NCBI RefSeq assembly: GCF_006974145.1
Contig: NZ_CP039456.1
Span: 2,542,499 to 2,606,498, forward strand
Source of the DNA: Changchengzhania lutea
Lineage (GTDB): Bacteria; Bacteroidota; Bacteroidia; Flavobacteriales; Flavobacteriaceae
Reading direction: 5' to 3'
Length of the DNA: 64,000 nucleotides
Shown here: in pieces, positions 14,583 to 23,466 of the stretch
Layout: the number at the start of each line of letters is the position of its first letter
Numbering within the stretch: position 1 is the stretch's first letter
The notes under the pieces: model-generated
The model's database searches: none
What the model was told of the DNA's origin: nothing
What the model saw: the letters and a program-made list of their open reading frames with translations, nothing else
Position numbers and translations under genes: made by a program

Positions 14583-14727
14583 AAGAGGCTGTCTAAAAAG
14601 TCATTTTTATTCGTCATTACGAGAAATTTTAATTTCGAAGTAATCTGTTAATCAGCAACTTAAATTTAACGGATTGCTTCTCCCGAATACTCGGGATCGC
14701 AATGACGGTCTTTTCAGACTGCCTCTT
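14583..14727. repeat. MITE-like inverted-repeat element
   Basis: About 145 bp with ends AAGAGGCTGTCTAAAAAGTC (14583-14602) and a matching inverted end GGTCTTTTCAGACTGCCTCTT (14707-14727). Just inside are CGTCATTACGA and TCGCAATGACG, and an inner CCCGAATACTCGGGA. No coding capacity. It lies between the rraA pseudogene and aceA and may also terminate transcription. Confidence 0.6.
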
Positions 14728-14747
14728 AACATTTATTGCATAAGTGG

Positions 14748-16358
14748 TTATTTAGCTAAAACAAGTTTTCGTTTTTCAATCGATTTTTTAACCTCAAACT
14801 GATTGCTCGTATTCTTTTCGCCTCCTGCCTTTAAGGCTTTGTCACCGGCGAAAAAAGTTTTATGATCATCACCAATATCAGAACCCGCCATCCGTTGATG
14901 CTTGACACAGGACACACCTTTACGTATTTCCTGGCGCTGCACAGCGTCTACATAAGCTAACATACCCATATCGCCAAAATAGCCTTCAACCAGATTGTTC
15001 ATATGCAATGCTGTGGTGTGGTATGTTGGCAATGTGATTAAGTGATGGAACACCCCAGCGTGCAGAGCGGCATCTTTTTGGAAGGTTCGAATCATATCAT
15101 CGGCACGGTTTGACAGTGCTGTACCATCGTATTTAACATCCATAAGTTCAACGCGATTATAGGCCGAAACATCTTCACCGTTTGCTTTCATGGCATCGTA
15201 TGCCTGTTGGCGGAAGTTGATGGTCCAATTAAAAGACGGCGAATTGTTATACACCAATTTGGCATTTGGAACCTGCGCTTTTACCCGGTTTACCATATGC
15301 GCAATTTGACCAACATGCGGTGTTGGGGTCTCAATCCAAAGTAAATCTGCGCCGTTTTGTAAACTGGTTATACAGTCTAAAACGACCCGGTCTATATTGG
15401 AGTTTGCTTTAAATTTATAGAGTCCGTTAGGCATGCGTGACGGACGCACTAGTTTGCCATTGCGCTTAAAGAGTACATCATTCTCTTTGATGTCTCCCAT
15501 AGACACTTCCTCTGCCTCCACGAAATCCATATACTGCGATGCCAAATCCCCTTCTTCAAGAGATACGGGTAGTTTTTGGGTTAAGCCGGCGCCTTCTGAA
15601 TCGGTTCGGGCTACAATAATACCTTCTTCTACACCAAGTTCTATAAAGGCATAGCGCAAGGCATTTAACTTGGCGATAAAATCTTCATGGGGTACGGTGA
15701 CCTTACCGTCTTGGTGTCCACATTGCTTCGCATCTGATACTTGATTTTCGATTTGAAGTGCACAGGCACCAGCTTCGATCATTTTCTTTGCTAATAGGTA
15801 GGTCGCTTCTTCGTTGCCAAAACCGGCATCGATATCGGCGATAATGGGTACCACATGGGTTTCAAAATTATCAATTTCAGATTGTACATTTTCGCCTTTG
15901 TCCAAGCGCCGAAAAAGGTCATTGAGTTCCACGGCATCAGCTTGACACAAGAAGGTATAGATTTCTTCTATTAGCTTAGGTACTGCTGTTTTTTCATGCA
16001 TGGATTGATCAGGTAATGGCCCGAGTTCTGATCGCAATGCGGCCACCATCCATCCAGAAAGGTATAAGTATGTTTTGTTTGTAGTGCCATGATGCTTTTT
16101 AACGGCAATCATTTTTTGTTGCGCTACAAAACCATGCCAGCAACCTAAGGATTGTGTGTAATTTAAAGGATTAGCATCATATTCGGCCATGTCGTTGCGC
16201 ATGATTGATGCGGTGTATTTGGCAATATCCAATCCTGTTTTAAATCGGTTTTGCATAGCGATACGTGCTGCGTTCTCTGGACTTATAGCTGTCCAATTGT
16301 TTCCGTGTTTAGCCTTTAAGTTACGTATCGTTTCTATAGCTGAATTATAATTTGTCAT
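14748..16358 (-). CDS. aceA: Isocitrate lyase
   Basis: 536 aa. Cleaves isocitrate to glyoxylate and succinate, first step of the glyoxylate shunt. The catalytic loop is SDAKQCGHQDGKVTVPHEDF (KQCGH form typical of the ~530-aa Pseudomonas-type class rather than the KKCGH of shorter enzymes). Other conserved parts include PIIADIDAGFGNEEATYLLA with its metal-binding Asp residues and IVARTDSEGAGL. The ATG at 16358 follows the stop of a 44-codon ORF by 3 bp, which is downstream of aceB, so the three are likely one minus-strand operon. Confidence 0.96.
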   Translation of the reverse strand: MTNYNSAIETIRNLKAKHGNNWTAISPENAARIAMQNRFKTGLDIAKYTASIMRNDMAEYDANPLNYTQSLGCWHGFVAQQKMIAVKKHHGTTNKTYLYLSGWMVAALRSELGPLPDQSMHEKTAVPKLIEEIYTFLCQADAVELNDLFRRLDKGENVQSEIDNFETHVVPIIADIDAGFGNEEATYLLAKKMIEAGACALQIENQVSDAKQCGHQDGKVTVPHEDFIAKLNALRYAFIELGVEEGIIVARTDSEGAGLTQKLPVSLEEGDLASQYMDFVEAEEVSMGDIKENDVLFKRNGKLVRPSRMPNGLYKFKANSNIDRVVLDCITSLQNGADLLWIETPTPHVGQIAHMVNRVKAQVPNAKLVYNNSPSFNWTINFRQQAYDAMKANGEDVSAYNRVELMDVKYDGTALSNRADDMIRTFQKDAALHAGVFHHLITLPTYHTTALHMNNLVEGYFGDMGMLAYVDAVQRQEIRKGVSCVKHQRMAGSDIGDDHKTFFAGDKALKAGGEKNTSNQFEVKKSIEKRKLVLAK

Positions 16359-16361
16359 AAC

Positions 16362-16496
16362 TTAAGCGTTTAATGGTTCAATTAAAAAGATGTGATTAGA
16401 ATTCAGCCCAGTGCTACCTTTAGGCTCATGGTATTGGAACGTATTATTTATCGCCCAATTTGTAATTAATGTTCGTGTTTTCGCTTGATTTTTCAT
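16362..16496 (-). CDS. 44-codon ORF between aceB and aceA
   Basis: From ATG at 16496: MKNQAKTRTLITNWAINNTF then QYHEPKGSTGLNSNHIFLIE and PLNA, stop at 16362, 3 bp before the aceA start. The spacing suggests translational coupling with aceA. No domain recognised; the peptide is soluble and slightly basic. It could be a real small protein, a leader peptide that sets aceA translation, or a chance ORF. Confidence 0.45.
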   Translation of the reverse strand: MKNQAKTRTLITNWAINNTFQYHEPKGSTGLNSNHIFLIEPLNA

Positions 16497-16569
16497 AATT
16501 TTGTTATAGGTTATTTATTATTAATAATTAGATCCTGTTGATTGTTGCCGCAATCGCAGGATTGTTTTT

Positions 16570-18168
16570 TTAGATATATTGATAGGCCGGAAGGGTTAAA
16601 AATTCTTCAAAATTTTCTGAGATTACTAAGTTGTCGAAAATGCTGAAGGCCAATTTGAATTTGGTGTCTTTTATTTTATCCTCTCCAATTTCTGTAATTA
16701 TTTTTTCTACTTCATCATCAAAAATGTCCATGTAGAGCTCAATATTGAATGTTCGCCCATCCTCTAACTTGACTTCATTTTTTAGCCATTGCCAAACTTG
16801 GGTTCTAGAGATTTCGGCAGTAGCTGCGTCTTCCATTAAATTATAAAGTGCTACAGCACCGTGACCTCTTAACCAAGATTCTATATATAAAATCCCGACA
16901 TTGATGTTCTTTCTAATCCCTGCTTCCGTAACCGTTCCTTTTGGGATTTCGACCAAATCTGCTGAGCTTATTTGTACATCGTCACGTGTAACGTGTAACT
17001 GATTGGGAGTTGGCATGTGTTTGTTAAATTCATTCAGGGCAACTTCAACTAAATCAGGGTGTGCTACCCATGTGCCATCGTGACCATTTTTAACTTCACG
17101 CTCTTTATCTTTTCTTACTTTTTCTAAAGCCAAAGCATTAGCTGTTTCATTATTTTTAATTGGAATTTGCGCAGCCATCCCGCCAATAGCAAGAATGCCT
17201 CTTTTGTGGCAACGCTGAATGACCAATTTAGAATAGGCATCCATAAAAGGTGTGGTCATGGTCACCTGATCGCGATTGGGCACCACAAAGTTGGGATGGT
17301 TTCTGAATTTTTTGATGTATGAAAAGATATAATCCCAGCGGCCACAGTTTAAACCAACAATATGGTCTTTTAGTTCGTAGATAATTTCATCCAATTGAAA
17401 ACTGGCCGTAATGGTCTCTACCAAAACCGTTGCCTTAAAGGTGCCTTGAGGTATTTTCAAGTAGTCTTGAGCAAATGTAAATACATCATTCCACCAACGG
17501 GCTTCTAAATAATGCTCTAATTTTGGTAAGTAAAAATAGGGCGCCGTATTGTTCCGCATCATGGTCTTGGTATTGTGAAAAACATACAGACCAAAATCCA
17601 CCAATGCACCAGAGACCGCTTCACCATTAATTAGAATATGTCTTTCGTTTAAATGTAACCCTCTTGGTCGTACTAACAACACGGCCAATTCGGTATTGAG
17701 TTTATAGGACTTCTCTTTTTTTATGTCATAATAAGAAAGGGTTCTTTTATTGGCGTCTATCAAATTATATTGACCTTCCATGGTATTGCTCCAGGTTGGC
17801 GCATTACTGTCTTCAAAATCTGCCATAAACGTTTTGGTTCCAGAATTTAAGGCATTAATCACCATTTTTCTATCCACTGGCCCGGTGATTTCTACACGTC
17901 TGTCCTGCAAATCCTGGGGTATGTTTCCAGCTGTCCAATCGCCCTCTCTAATGGATTTGGTTTCTTTTGGGAATTCAGGAAATTTACCAGCGTCAAAAAC
18001 CTGTTGCTGATTGATGCGTCTTTTTAATAGTGCAGCTCTTTCTGTATTGAATTTTTCGTGGAGTGCCGTAATGAAGGTCAAGGCGGCCTCAGTTAGAATT
18101 TCCGGGTAATAATTATTAACCTCTTTAGAGAAGGTAATTTTCTGTTGTTTTAAAAGTGTGTGTTCCAT
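16570..18168 (-). CDS. aceB: Malate synthase A
   Basis: 532 aa, normal for the A isoform. Condenses glyoxylate with acetyl-CoA to malate. Recognisable blocks are TFMADFEDSNAPTWSNTMEG, LLVRPRGLHLNE, AIGGMAAQIPIKN, GHDGTWVAHPDLVEVALNEF and YIESWLRGHGAVALYNLMED, with the catalytic Asp in the MEDAATAEISRTQVWQW segment. First gene of the aceB-smORF-aceA set and divergent from the XRE-type regulator at 18287, which probably controls it; TTCGCAAAAT-type repeats lie in the shared intergenic region. Confidence 0.96.
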   Translation of the reverse strand: MEHTLLKQQKITFSKEVNNYYPEILTEAALTFITALHEKFNTERAALLKRRINQQQVFDAGKFPEFPKETKSIREGDWTAGNIPQDLQDRRVEITGPVDRKMVINALNSGTKTFMADFEDSNAPTWSNTMEGQYNLIDANKRTLSYYDIKKEKSYKLNTELAVLLVRPRGLHLNERHILINGEAVSGALVDFGLYVFHNTKTMMRNNTAPYFYLPKLEHYLEARWWNDVFTFAQDYLKIPQGTFKATVLVETITASFQLDEIIYELKDHIVGLNCGRWDYIFSYIKKFRNHPNFVVPNRDQVTMTTPFMDAYSKLVIQRCHKRGILAIGGMAAQIPIKNNETANALALEKVRKDKEREVKNGHDGTWVAHPDLVEVALNEFNKHMPTPNQLHVTRDDVQISSADLVEIPKGTVTEAGIRKNINVGILYIESWLRGHGAVALYNLMEDAATAEISRTQVWQWLKNEVKLEDGRTFNIELYMDIFDDEVEKIITEIGEDKIKDTKFKLAFSIFDNLVISENFEEFLTLPAYQYI

Positions 18169-18218
18169 AGTACTGTAAAATTATAGGACAATGATTAAAA
18201 TAGATCTTTAAAAAACAA

Positions 18219-18281
18219 GCGAACGTTCGCTAAATATTATTTTTCGCAAAATATAGAAGTTCGCAAAAATGCTTATATTTG
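18219..18281. promoter_or_regulatory. Divergent aceB/regulator control region with TTCGC(A/T)AAAT repeats
   Basis: A perfect 12-bp palindrome GCGAACGTTCGC (18219-18230) overlaps the first of three direct repeats: TTCGCTAAAT (18226-18235), TTCGCAAAAT (18243-18252) and TTCGCAAAAA (18260-18269). The -7 box TATATTTG follows at 18274-18281. RamB-type regulators bind short TTTGCAAA-like repeats, so these are credible operators for the regulator encoded next. Confidence 0.6.
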
Positions 18282-18286
18282 CCTAT

Positions 18287-19765
18287 ATGGAAGAAGATTA
18301 TATTAAACTTATATTTGGATTGAAGCTAAAGCAGATAAGGACTGACAGGAATTTATCCTTATTTGGATTATCTAAACTTTCGGGATTATCAAAATCCTAT
18401 TTAAACGAAATTGAAAATGGAAAAAAATATCCGAAACCAGATAAAATTGCAGCCCTTTCAGAAAAATTAGATGTGCCTTACGATCAAATGGTGTCGTTAA
18501 AATTGGATAAGAATTTAGCACCTATTGGCGATTTATTGCGGTCTAAGATATTAAAGGAAATTCCTTTGGAGCTGTTTGGGATTAAAGAAAGTACTTTGAT
18601 AGATATTGTTGCTAATGCGCCTGTTAAAGTGACGGCCTTTATCAGTACCATCATTGAAATTGCACAACATTATAGTTTTAGTCGAGAGAGTTTTTATCTG
18701 GCTTCGGTAAGGTCATTTCAACAGGCAAATAATAATTATTTTGAAGATTTAGAGCAAAACGTATTGAAATTTGCTAAAGCTTACCAAATTGATTTGAACC
18801 AAAGTATTACTTCAAAAGATTTGGAAGAGATTTTAATGGAAGAATACGGTTATACTATTGAAGAGAACGAGCTAAGTAAATATGATGATTTAGATAATTT
18901 ACGTTCTGTTTTTGTTCCCAAAACAAAAACGTTGTTGCTAACTCACGGGATAGACCAAGCGCAACGCACGTTTATTTATGCTAAAGAACTGGCTTATAAT
19001 TTTTTGGAGTACAAGGAACGGCTAAACACCTTTCCGTGGATTAAATTTGACACTTTCGACCAAGTGCTTAATAACTTTTACGCGTCCTATTTTGCAGGCG
19101 CTCTAATTATTTCAAAAGCAAAAATCACGTCACAAATGACTGAGATTTTTCAAAAGAAAACATTTGATTCCACTTTATTTACCAAGACTATTTACTCTTT
19201 TAATACATCACCAGAATCCTTTTATCAGCGCTTAACTAATATTTTACCTAAAGAATTTAATATTCAGAATTTATTTTTTTTAAGATTTACGCATCAAGCT
19301 AAAAGTGACAAATATTACCTAAAAAAAGAACTTCATTTATCGCATCATCACGCGCCTCATGCCAATGAAACGAACGAGCATTATTGCCGGCGATGGGTAT
19401 CATTAAACGTGCTCAAAGACATTAGTAAAAGTAAAAAGGACCATGTGTTTGACGTGCAAATTTCAGATTATCAAGATGAGGATATGAACTATTTGGTTTT
19501 GTCATCAGCCACGAGAGATCCTTTTAAAAAAAATCAGTATAGAAGCATAAGTATTGGTCTACTTATCAATAAGCAACTCCAACGAAAAATCAATTTTATA
19601 AATGATTCTAAAATTAAAACACAGCAGGTTGGTGTAACTTGCGAACGGTGTGCGATAACAGATTGTGAGGTGAGACAAGTTCCAGCCGTGGCCCTGGAAA
19701 AAAGTGCTAAAAACAAAAAAATTGCAATGATTGTTGAAGAATTGAATACTAAGTTTAATGCTTAA
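18287..19765 (+). CDS. RamB/ScfR-like XRE regulator with IrrE/ImmA-type and DUF2083-like C-terminal regions
   Basis: The N-terminal helix-turn-helix is LKLKQIRTDRNLSLFGLSKL then SGLSKSYLNEIENGKKYP. The rest of the ~490-aa protein resembles the short-chain fatty acyl regulator family (RamB, PrpR-like): an ImmA/IrrE-like region where the zinc motif is degraded (FIYAKELAYNFLEY, no HExxH), and a Cys-containing tail VTCERCAITDCEVRQVPAVA. RamB controls glyoxylate genes in Corynebacterium, and this gene is divergent from aceB, so the same job is inferred. I prefer ATG 18287 to ATG 18269 because the -7 box TATATTTG lies between them; this would make the mRNA nearly leaderless. Confidence 0.85.
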   Translation: MEEDYIKLIFGLKLKQIRTDRNLSLFGLSKLSGLSKSYLNEIENGKKYPKPDKIAALSEKLDVPYDQMVSLKLDKNLAPIGDLLRSKILKEIPLELFGIKESTLIDIVANAPVKVTAFISTIIEIAQHYSFSRESFYLASVRSFQQANNNYFEDLEQNVLKFAKAYQIDLNQSITSKDLEEILMEEYGYTIEENELSKYDDLDNLRSVFVPKTKTLLLTHGIDQAQRTFIYAKELAYNFLEYKERLNTFPWIKFDTFDQVLNNFYASYFAGALIISKAKITSQMTEIFQKKTFDSTLFTKTIYSFNTSPESFYQRLTNILPKEFNIQNLFFLRFTHQAKSDKYYLKKELHLSHHHAPHANETNEHYCRRWVSLNVLKDISKSKKDHVFDVQISDYQDEDMNYLVLSSATRDPFKKNQYRSISIGLLINKQLQRKINFINDSKIKTQQVGVTCERCAITDCEVRQVPAVALEKSAKNKKIAMIVEELNTKFNA

Positions 19766-20424
19766 AGTGCTACAATATTTCTTATTTTCATTAATTGGGA
19801 ACTAGGATGTTTAATCTAAAGAATTCCTCGCAGCTTGCTTCGGGGTAAAAGTGGAAAGTTTGAAAACCTTAGGTTTTCATCAATCTAAAAATTTTTTTTC
19901 CGCTTGATACCTCGTCAGCTTGCTGCGGGGTTATTCATTCATACTTTTTAGTGTTGAATTTTAAAAAGTTCGTTTAACGGTTTAGCTATGAACAGTACCG
20001 AAGTAAACGGGAGATTATTTTCCGACACGCACATAGCAAAAACTGATTTTTATTTTTTTTTGTTTTATTCAACGCAAAATCCAACAGATTTTGAGATCCT
20101 CATAAATATACGCAAACCTTTCGATTAAGCCCGAAGCCTGTATTGTTTATAGGTTTTGTTATCTTCTGTAACGATATGGCCGAGTAAGCACGTTCCGATT
20201 TCGTTTTCCTTTTTTCTTCGCCCGAATATAGCCCTGGGCAAGAGGTAAGTTTGAGTGAAGTCCACCTGCGTAAACTAGCTGAAAATCCGTTCGAGTGATA
20301 AGTCCGACGCAACAGTTGCGTCTTAGTAAATAGTCCTTTATTATTGCTAATAAAAAAATTATAGCAATAAACTGTCATATTTTTGAAATTCTGGTAACTA
20401 AAATAGTAGAGATAAGCTTTAACA
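19766..20424. other. 659-bp intergenic region with palindromes
   Basis: No gene supported. Two related GC-rich blocks, CCTCGCAGCTTGCTTCGGGG (19827-19846) and CCTCGTCAGCTTGCTGCGGGG (19912-19932), flank an AT-rich stretch. A palindrome GACGCAACAGTTGCGTC lies at 20307-20323. A 92-codon minus-strand frame (20100-20378) is open but has poor composition and no recognised family. TATTTTTG at 20378-20385 is a -7 box for the sigma factor gene at 20425. Confidence 0.5.
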
Positions 20425-20928
20425 ATGAGAAAAGAACGTGAAACAATATTTCTTAGTGCTCTAGAAGAAAATAAGGGAAAACTACTTAGAATTTGTTCGA
20501 TTTATTCTAAAGATGACGAAGATACCAAAGACCTTTTTCAAGAGGTGTTAATTCATATTTGGCGCTCAATGGACACCTTTAAAGCTAAATCATCTATAGG
20601 TACATGGATGTTCAGGGTTGCCCTTAATGTTTGTCTTCGTTTCAAATCTAAACATACTAAAAATCAAAGTCGGTTCATAAGATTGGATAGTATTACAATA
20701 ACCAATTTTACAGAAGAAAAGAGTGAAGAGCAAGATGAAAAGTTAAAAAGCCTAAGAAAGTGCTTAAAAGAATTGAATGAAGGTGATAAGGCAATAATTG
20801 CTCTTTATTTGGAGGAGTTCGCCTATAAAGAAATTTCAAGTGTTCTTGGCTTGACTGAAAATAATGTTGCGGTAAAGGTCAAGCGTATAAAATCAAAGTT
20901 GTTGAACTGTATAAATGAAATATCATGA
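20425..20928 (+). CDS. ECF-type RNA polymerase sigma factor
   Basis: 167 aa. Region 2 is DDEDTKDLFQEVLIHIWRSM with FKAKSSIGTWMFRVALNVCL, and region 4 is LNEGDKAIIALYLEEFAYKE then ISSVLGLTENNVAVKVKRIK. Directs RNA polymerase to a small regulon, probably envelope-related. Its stop overlaps the next start as ATGA, so it is tightly coupled to a membrane protein gene that is the likely anti-sigma factor. The promoter -7 box TATTTTTG lies at 20378-20385. Confidence 0.92.
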   Translation: MRKERETIFLSALEENKGKLLRICSIYSKDDEDTKDLFQEVLIHIWRSMDTFKAKSSIGTWMFRVALNVCLRFKSKHTKNQSRFIRLDSITITNFTEEKSEEQDEKLKSLRKCLKELNEGDKAIIALYLEEFAYKEISSVLGLTENNVAVKVKRIKSKLLNCINEIS

Positions 20929-21509
20929 TAGAAGATGAATTAATTAAAATTTGGCAATCGGCCAGCAATCAGGAGCGTTTAAAATTTGAAAAATCAAAGT
21001 TGATGATAGAGTTGGAGTCTAGTTTAGGACGTCTCCATAAATGGTGGAAATATGTAGAAATATCCGAGGTTGTTGGTGCAATAATAGCGATTCCACTATT
21101 TCTTTTTATCGTTTTTACGGTGCCTTATGTTTTATCAAAAATTGCCGCAGCATTAATAGTAGTTTGGTTAATTTATTTACTAATTCGGATACTAAGCGTT
21201 AAAAAATTTAAGCCAAGTGATTTGAATGAGAATTATGTAGAATATTTAAACAGGACAAAAGAGTACATTACAGTCCAAAAAAGACTTTTGGATACTTCTC
21301 TTTATTGGTATATTTTACCAAGTTTAACAGGTGTCATGCTTTTCGTAATAGGAATAAGTGATGTGCCTAAACAGCTATTAATATTAATTTTTATGGGAAT
21401 TGTTGTGTTTGGAGCCTTTATTTATTTTTTGAATAAGAGAAGGGTTAGAAAGGAAATTATTCCAAGAATAGAAAAAGTTGAGAATCTGATAAAAGCGATA
21501 AGGGAATAA
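20925..21509 (+). CDS. Four-helix membrane protein, putative anti-sigma factor
   Basis: 194 aa. A cytoplasmic N-terminal ~38 residues (ELIKIWQSASNQERLKFEKS) is followed by two transmembrane helices (about 46-85), a charged loop, and two more (about 123-142 and 149-168). The N-terminal 'LIKIWQS' segment and coupling to an ECF sigma gene by a 4-bp overlap are what anti-sigma proteins of this Bacteroidota group show. There is no zinc-binding HxxxCxxC motif. Function is inferred from context. Confidence 0.75.
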   Translation: MIEDELIKIWQSASNQERLKFEKSKLMIELESSLGRLHKWWKYVEISEVVGAIIAIPLFLFIVFTVPYVLSKIAAALIVVWLIYLLIRILSVKKFKPSDLNENYVEYLNRTKEYITVQKRLLDTSLYWYILPSLTGVMLFVIGISDVPKQLLILIFMGIVVFGAFIYFLNKRRVRKEIIPRIEKVENLIKAIRE

Positions 21510-21655
21510 TTCTCAAGATTAATTTAATCATTCCAGTATTATTAGTCAGATGTAAATTTCGTTTTTCCGAACAATTAAAGATAATGCCTTCAGAATATGA
21601 AATCGTTTCAATATTTTATATCCGCCGTTACTGAAACAAGTTCAGCACAAGCAAA

Positions 21656-21697
21656 CGAAATTAGCAAATTTCTCTCACAAATTCAAGTAAATAATTT
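21656..21697 (+). repeat. 42-bp imperfect dispersed repeat, copy 2
   Basis: GAAATTAGCAAATTTCTCTC and following bases match GAAACTAGCAAATTCTCCTC at 14025-14066. Both copies lie just beyond the 3' end of a minus-strand gene (metK here, the rraA pseudogene there). Confidence 0.5.
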
Positions 21698-21704
21698 CAA
21701 TAAA

Positions 21705-21745
21705 AAAGCCTCATAAACTAAATTACAAGGCTTCAAAATTTTATA
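21705..21745. terminator. metK: Bidirectional terminator, mainly for metK
   Basis: AAAAGCCT (21704-21711) pairs with AGGCTT (21728-21733) across a 16-nt loop. It is flanked by A-rich sequence on one side and T-rich on the other, so it can end transcription of metK on the minus strand. Confidence 0.55.
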
Positions 21746-21756
21746 AAAATTAAGGA

Positions 21757-23010
21757 TTATAACCCAAAGGCTTCTTTTACTTTATCCACATAATCCAGTT
21801 TTTCCCAAGTGAACAATTCAACATCTAAGGTGACTGATTCGCCGTTAGGTTGTGAAAATGTTTTAGTGACAGTTTCGTTTTCACGTCCCATATGCCCATA
21901 AGCAGCCGTTTCGCTATACATGGGAGAACGTAATTTTAAGCGTTCCTCAATGGCGAACGGGCGCATATCGAAAATGGCAGACACTTTTTCAGCGATTTCA
22001 CCGTCGGTTAAATTAAAGGCACAGGTGCCATAAGTATCCACAAAAATACCCATAGGTTCAACCACACCAATGGCGTAGCTTACTTGTACTAGAATTTCAT
22101 CGGCTACCCCGGCAGCAACTAGGTTTTTGGCTATATGTCTCGTGGCATAAGCGGCACTTCTATCTACCTTACTGGGATCTTTACCAGAAAATGCGCCACC
22201 ACCGTGGGCACCTTTTCCACCATAAGTATCTACAATAATTTTACGACCTGTTAATCCGGTATCGCCATGAGGGCCACCTATTACAAATTTACCTGTTGGG
22301 TTGATGTGATAGGTAATATCATCGTTAAATAACACTTGAATGGCTTCTGGTAATTTTGCGACAACACGGGGTATTAATATGTCTACAATATCTTTCCTGA
22401 TTTTGGCGAGCATCGCTTCGTCTTCATCAAAATCATCGTGCTGTGTTGAGACAACTATGGCATCAATGCGTTGTGGCACATTGTCGTCGCTATATTCAAT
22501 CGTTACCTGACTTTTAGAATCGGGTCTTAAATAGTCTATGTCTTTATTTTCTCTGCGTAAGTCGGCAAGTTCTTTTAAAATGCGATGCGATAAATCTAAA
22601 GCCAAAGGCATATAATTTTCGGTTTCTTTGGTGGCATAACCAAACATCATCCCTTGATCACCAGCGCCCTGTTGCTCCTTGCTCGCTCTGTCCACGCCAC
22701 GGTTAATATCGTCTGACTGTTCATGAATAGCCGAAAACACACCACATGAATTACCATCAAACATATATTCGCTTTTGGTATAACCGATTTTATTAATCGT
22801 TTCTCTTGCTATTTTTTGTACGTCTAAATAGGTTGTAGACTTTACTTCGCCAGCAAGCACCACTTGTCCCGTAGTAACTAAAGTTTCACAAGCGACTTTA
22901 GAATCTGTGTCAAACGCTAAAAAGTTATCAATTAAAGCATCGCTAATTTGATCTGCTACCTTATCTGGGTGTCCTTCAGAAACACTTTCCGAAGTGAATA
23001 AATAGGCCAT
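21757..23010 (-). CDS. metK: S-adenosylmethionine synthetase
   Basis: 417 aa. Makes SAM from methionine and ATP. Conserved blocks: [20 protein letters not shown] at the N-terminus (ATP/Mg site), [32 protein letters not shown], and [19 protein letters not shown]. Length is slightly more than the E. coli enzyme because of a mid-protein insertion seen in Bacteroidota. ATG at 23010. The ~130-nt leader carries a SAM-II-like riboswitch, so feedback by its own product is expected. Confidence 0.97.
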   Translation of the reverse strand: MAYLFTSESVSEGHPDKVADQISDALIDNFLAFDTDSKVACETLVTTGQVVLAGEVKSTTYLDVQKIARETINKIGYTKSEYMFDGNSCGVFSAIHEQSDDINRGVDRASKEQQGAGDQGMMFGYATKETENYMPLALDLSHRILKELADLRRENKDIDYLRPDSKSQVTIEYSDDNVPQRIDAIVVSTQHDDFDEDEAMLAKIRKDIVDILIPRVVAKLPEAIQVLFNDDITYHINPTGKFVIGGPHGDTGLTGRKIIVDTYGGKGAHGGGAFSGKDPSKVDRSAAYATRHIAKNLVAAGVADEILVQVSYAIGVVEPMGIFVDTYGTCAFNLTDGEIAEKVSAIFDMRPFAIEERLKLRSPMYSETAAYGHMGRENETVTKTFSQPNGESVTLDVELFTWEKLDYVDKVKEAFGL

Positions 23011-23055
23011 AAATATATTTTATTTGAGGATTTGACGAGTACGTCCAAGGAAGTT

Positions 23056-23138
23056 TACACTGCCTTTAGCATTTTTATTTTATACTAAATTAGGTTTAGT
23101 ATAAAAGAGGTTGCAATCAGTCAAATCTTTCCTCTGTT
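23056..23138 (-). ncRNA. SAM-II-like riboswitch upstream of metK
   Basis: On the minus strand the leader reads AGAGG-aaa-GATTTGACTGATTGCAA-CCTCT, then an 11-bp hairpin TTTATACTAAA-cctaa-TTTAGTATAAA, then AAAAATGCTAAAGGCAGTG. This fits SAM-II: P1 (AGAGG/CCTCT), the loop GAUUUxACxxAUUGCAA, and the downstream AAAUGCUAAA strand. The loop ACTG can pair with CAGT after the GCTAAAGG, giving the expected pseudoknot. The 11-bp hairpin in the joining region is an extra. Promoter TACATTTG lies at 23155-23148. Not SAM-I, which lacks this pattern. Confidence 0.72.
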
Positions 23139-23147
23139 AATTGTCTG

Positions 23148-23155
23148 CAAATGTA
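23148..23155 (-). promoter_or_regulatory. -7 box of the metK transcript
   Basis: TACATTTG on the minus strand fits TAnnTTTG and would start the RNA a few bases before the riboswitch's first stem. Confidence 0.5.
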
Positions 23156-23466
23156 AAAAAATAAAAGGAATTAGTAATTGTTCCGTCAGTTTTTTGGTAA
23201 TTATAGTATAGAACAATATTTCAGTCAATATTTTTTCAATTTTGGGCATCATATAAAATATAATTTATATAATTGATATTCAGTATTTTATGTTGTTTTT
23301 CAATACACTGAATTTAACTCATGCCAAGAACAGTTTCATCTAATAAAATGCGAATCAATTAATTTCGAAACCTATACTGATTACGCCGTAATCTAAGCGA
23401 ATAGAAACTATTATTTTTGAAAACTTATGGCGATAATGATTAAAGCAAAAACGATCCGCAATATAA
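23156..23466. other. Divergent intergenic region metK-ilvD
   Basis: AT-rich with no gene. TATTTTTG at 23412-23419 is a candidate -7 box for the ilv operon, 47 bp before the ilvD start. ATTACGCCGTAAT at 23378-23390 is a short palindrome, position suitable for a regulator. No leader peptide with branched-chain codons was recognised. Confidence 0.4.

Noticed and set aside
20100-20378. 92-codon minus-strand ORF in a long intergenic region
   Set aside because: Many Ser/Lys/Thr codons without pattern, overlaps palindromes, no homology I recognise, antisense to the sigma factor promoter region.
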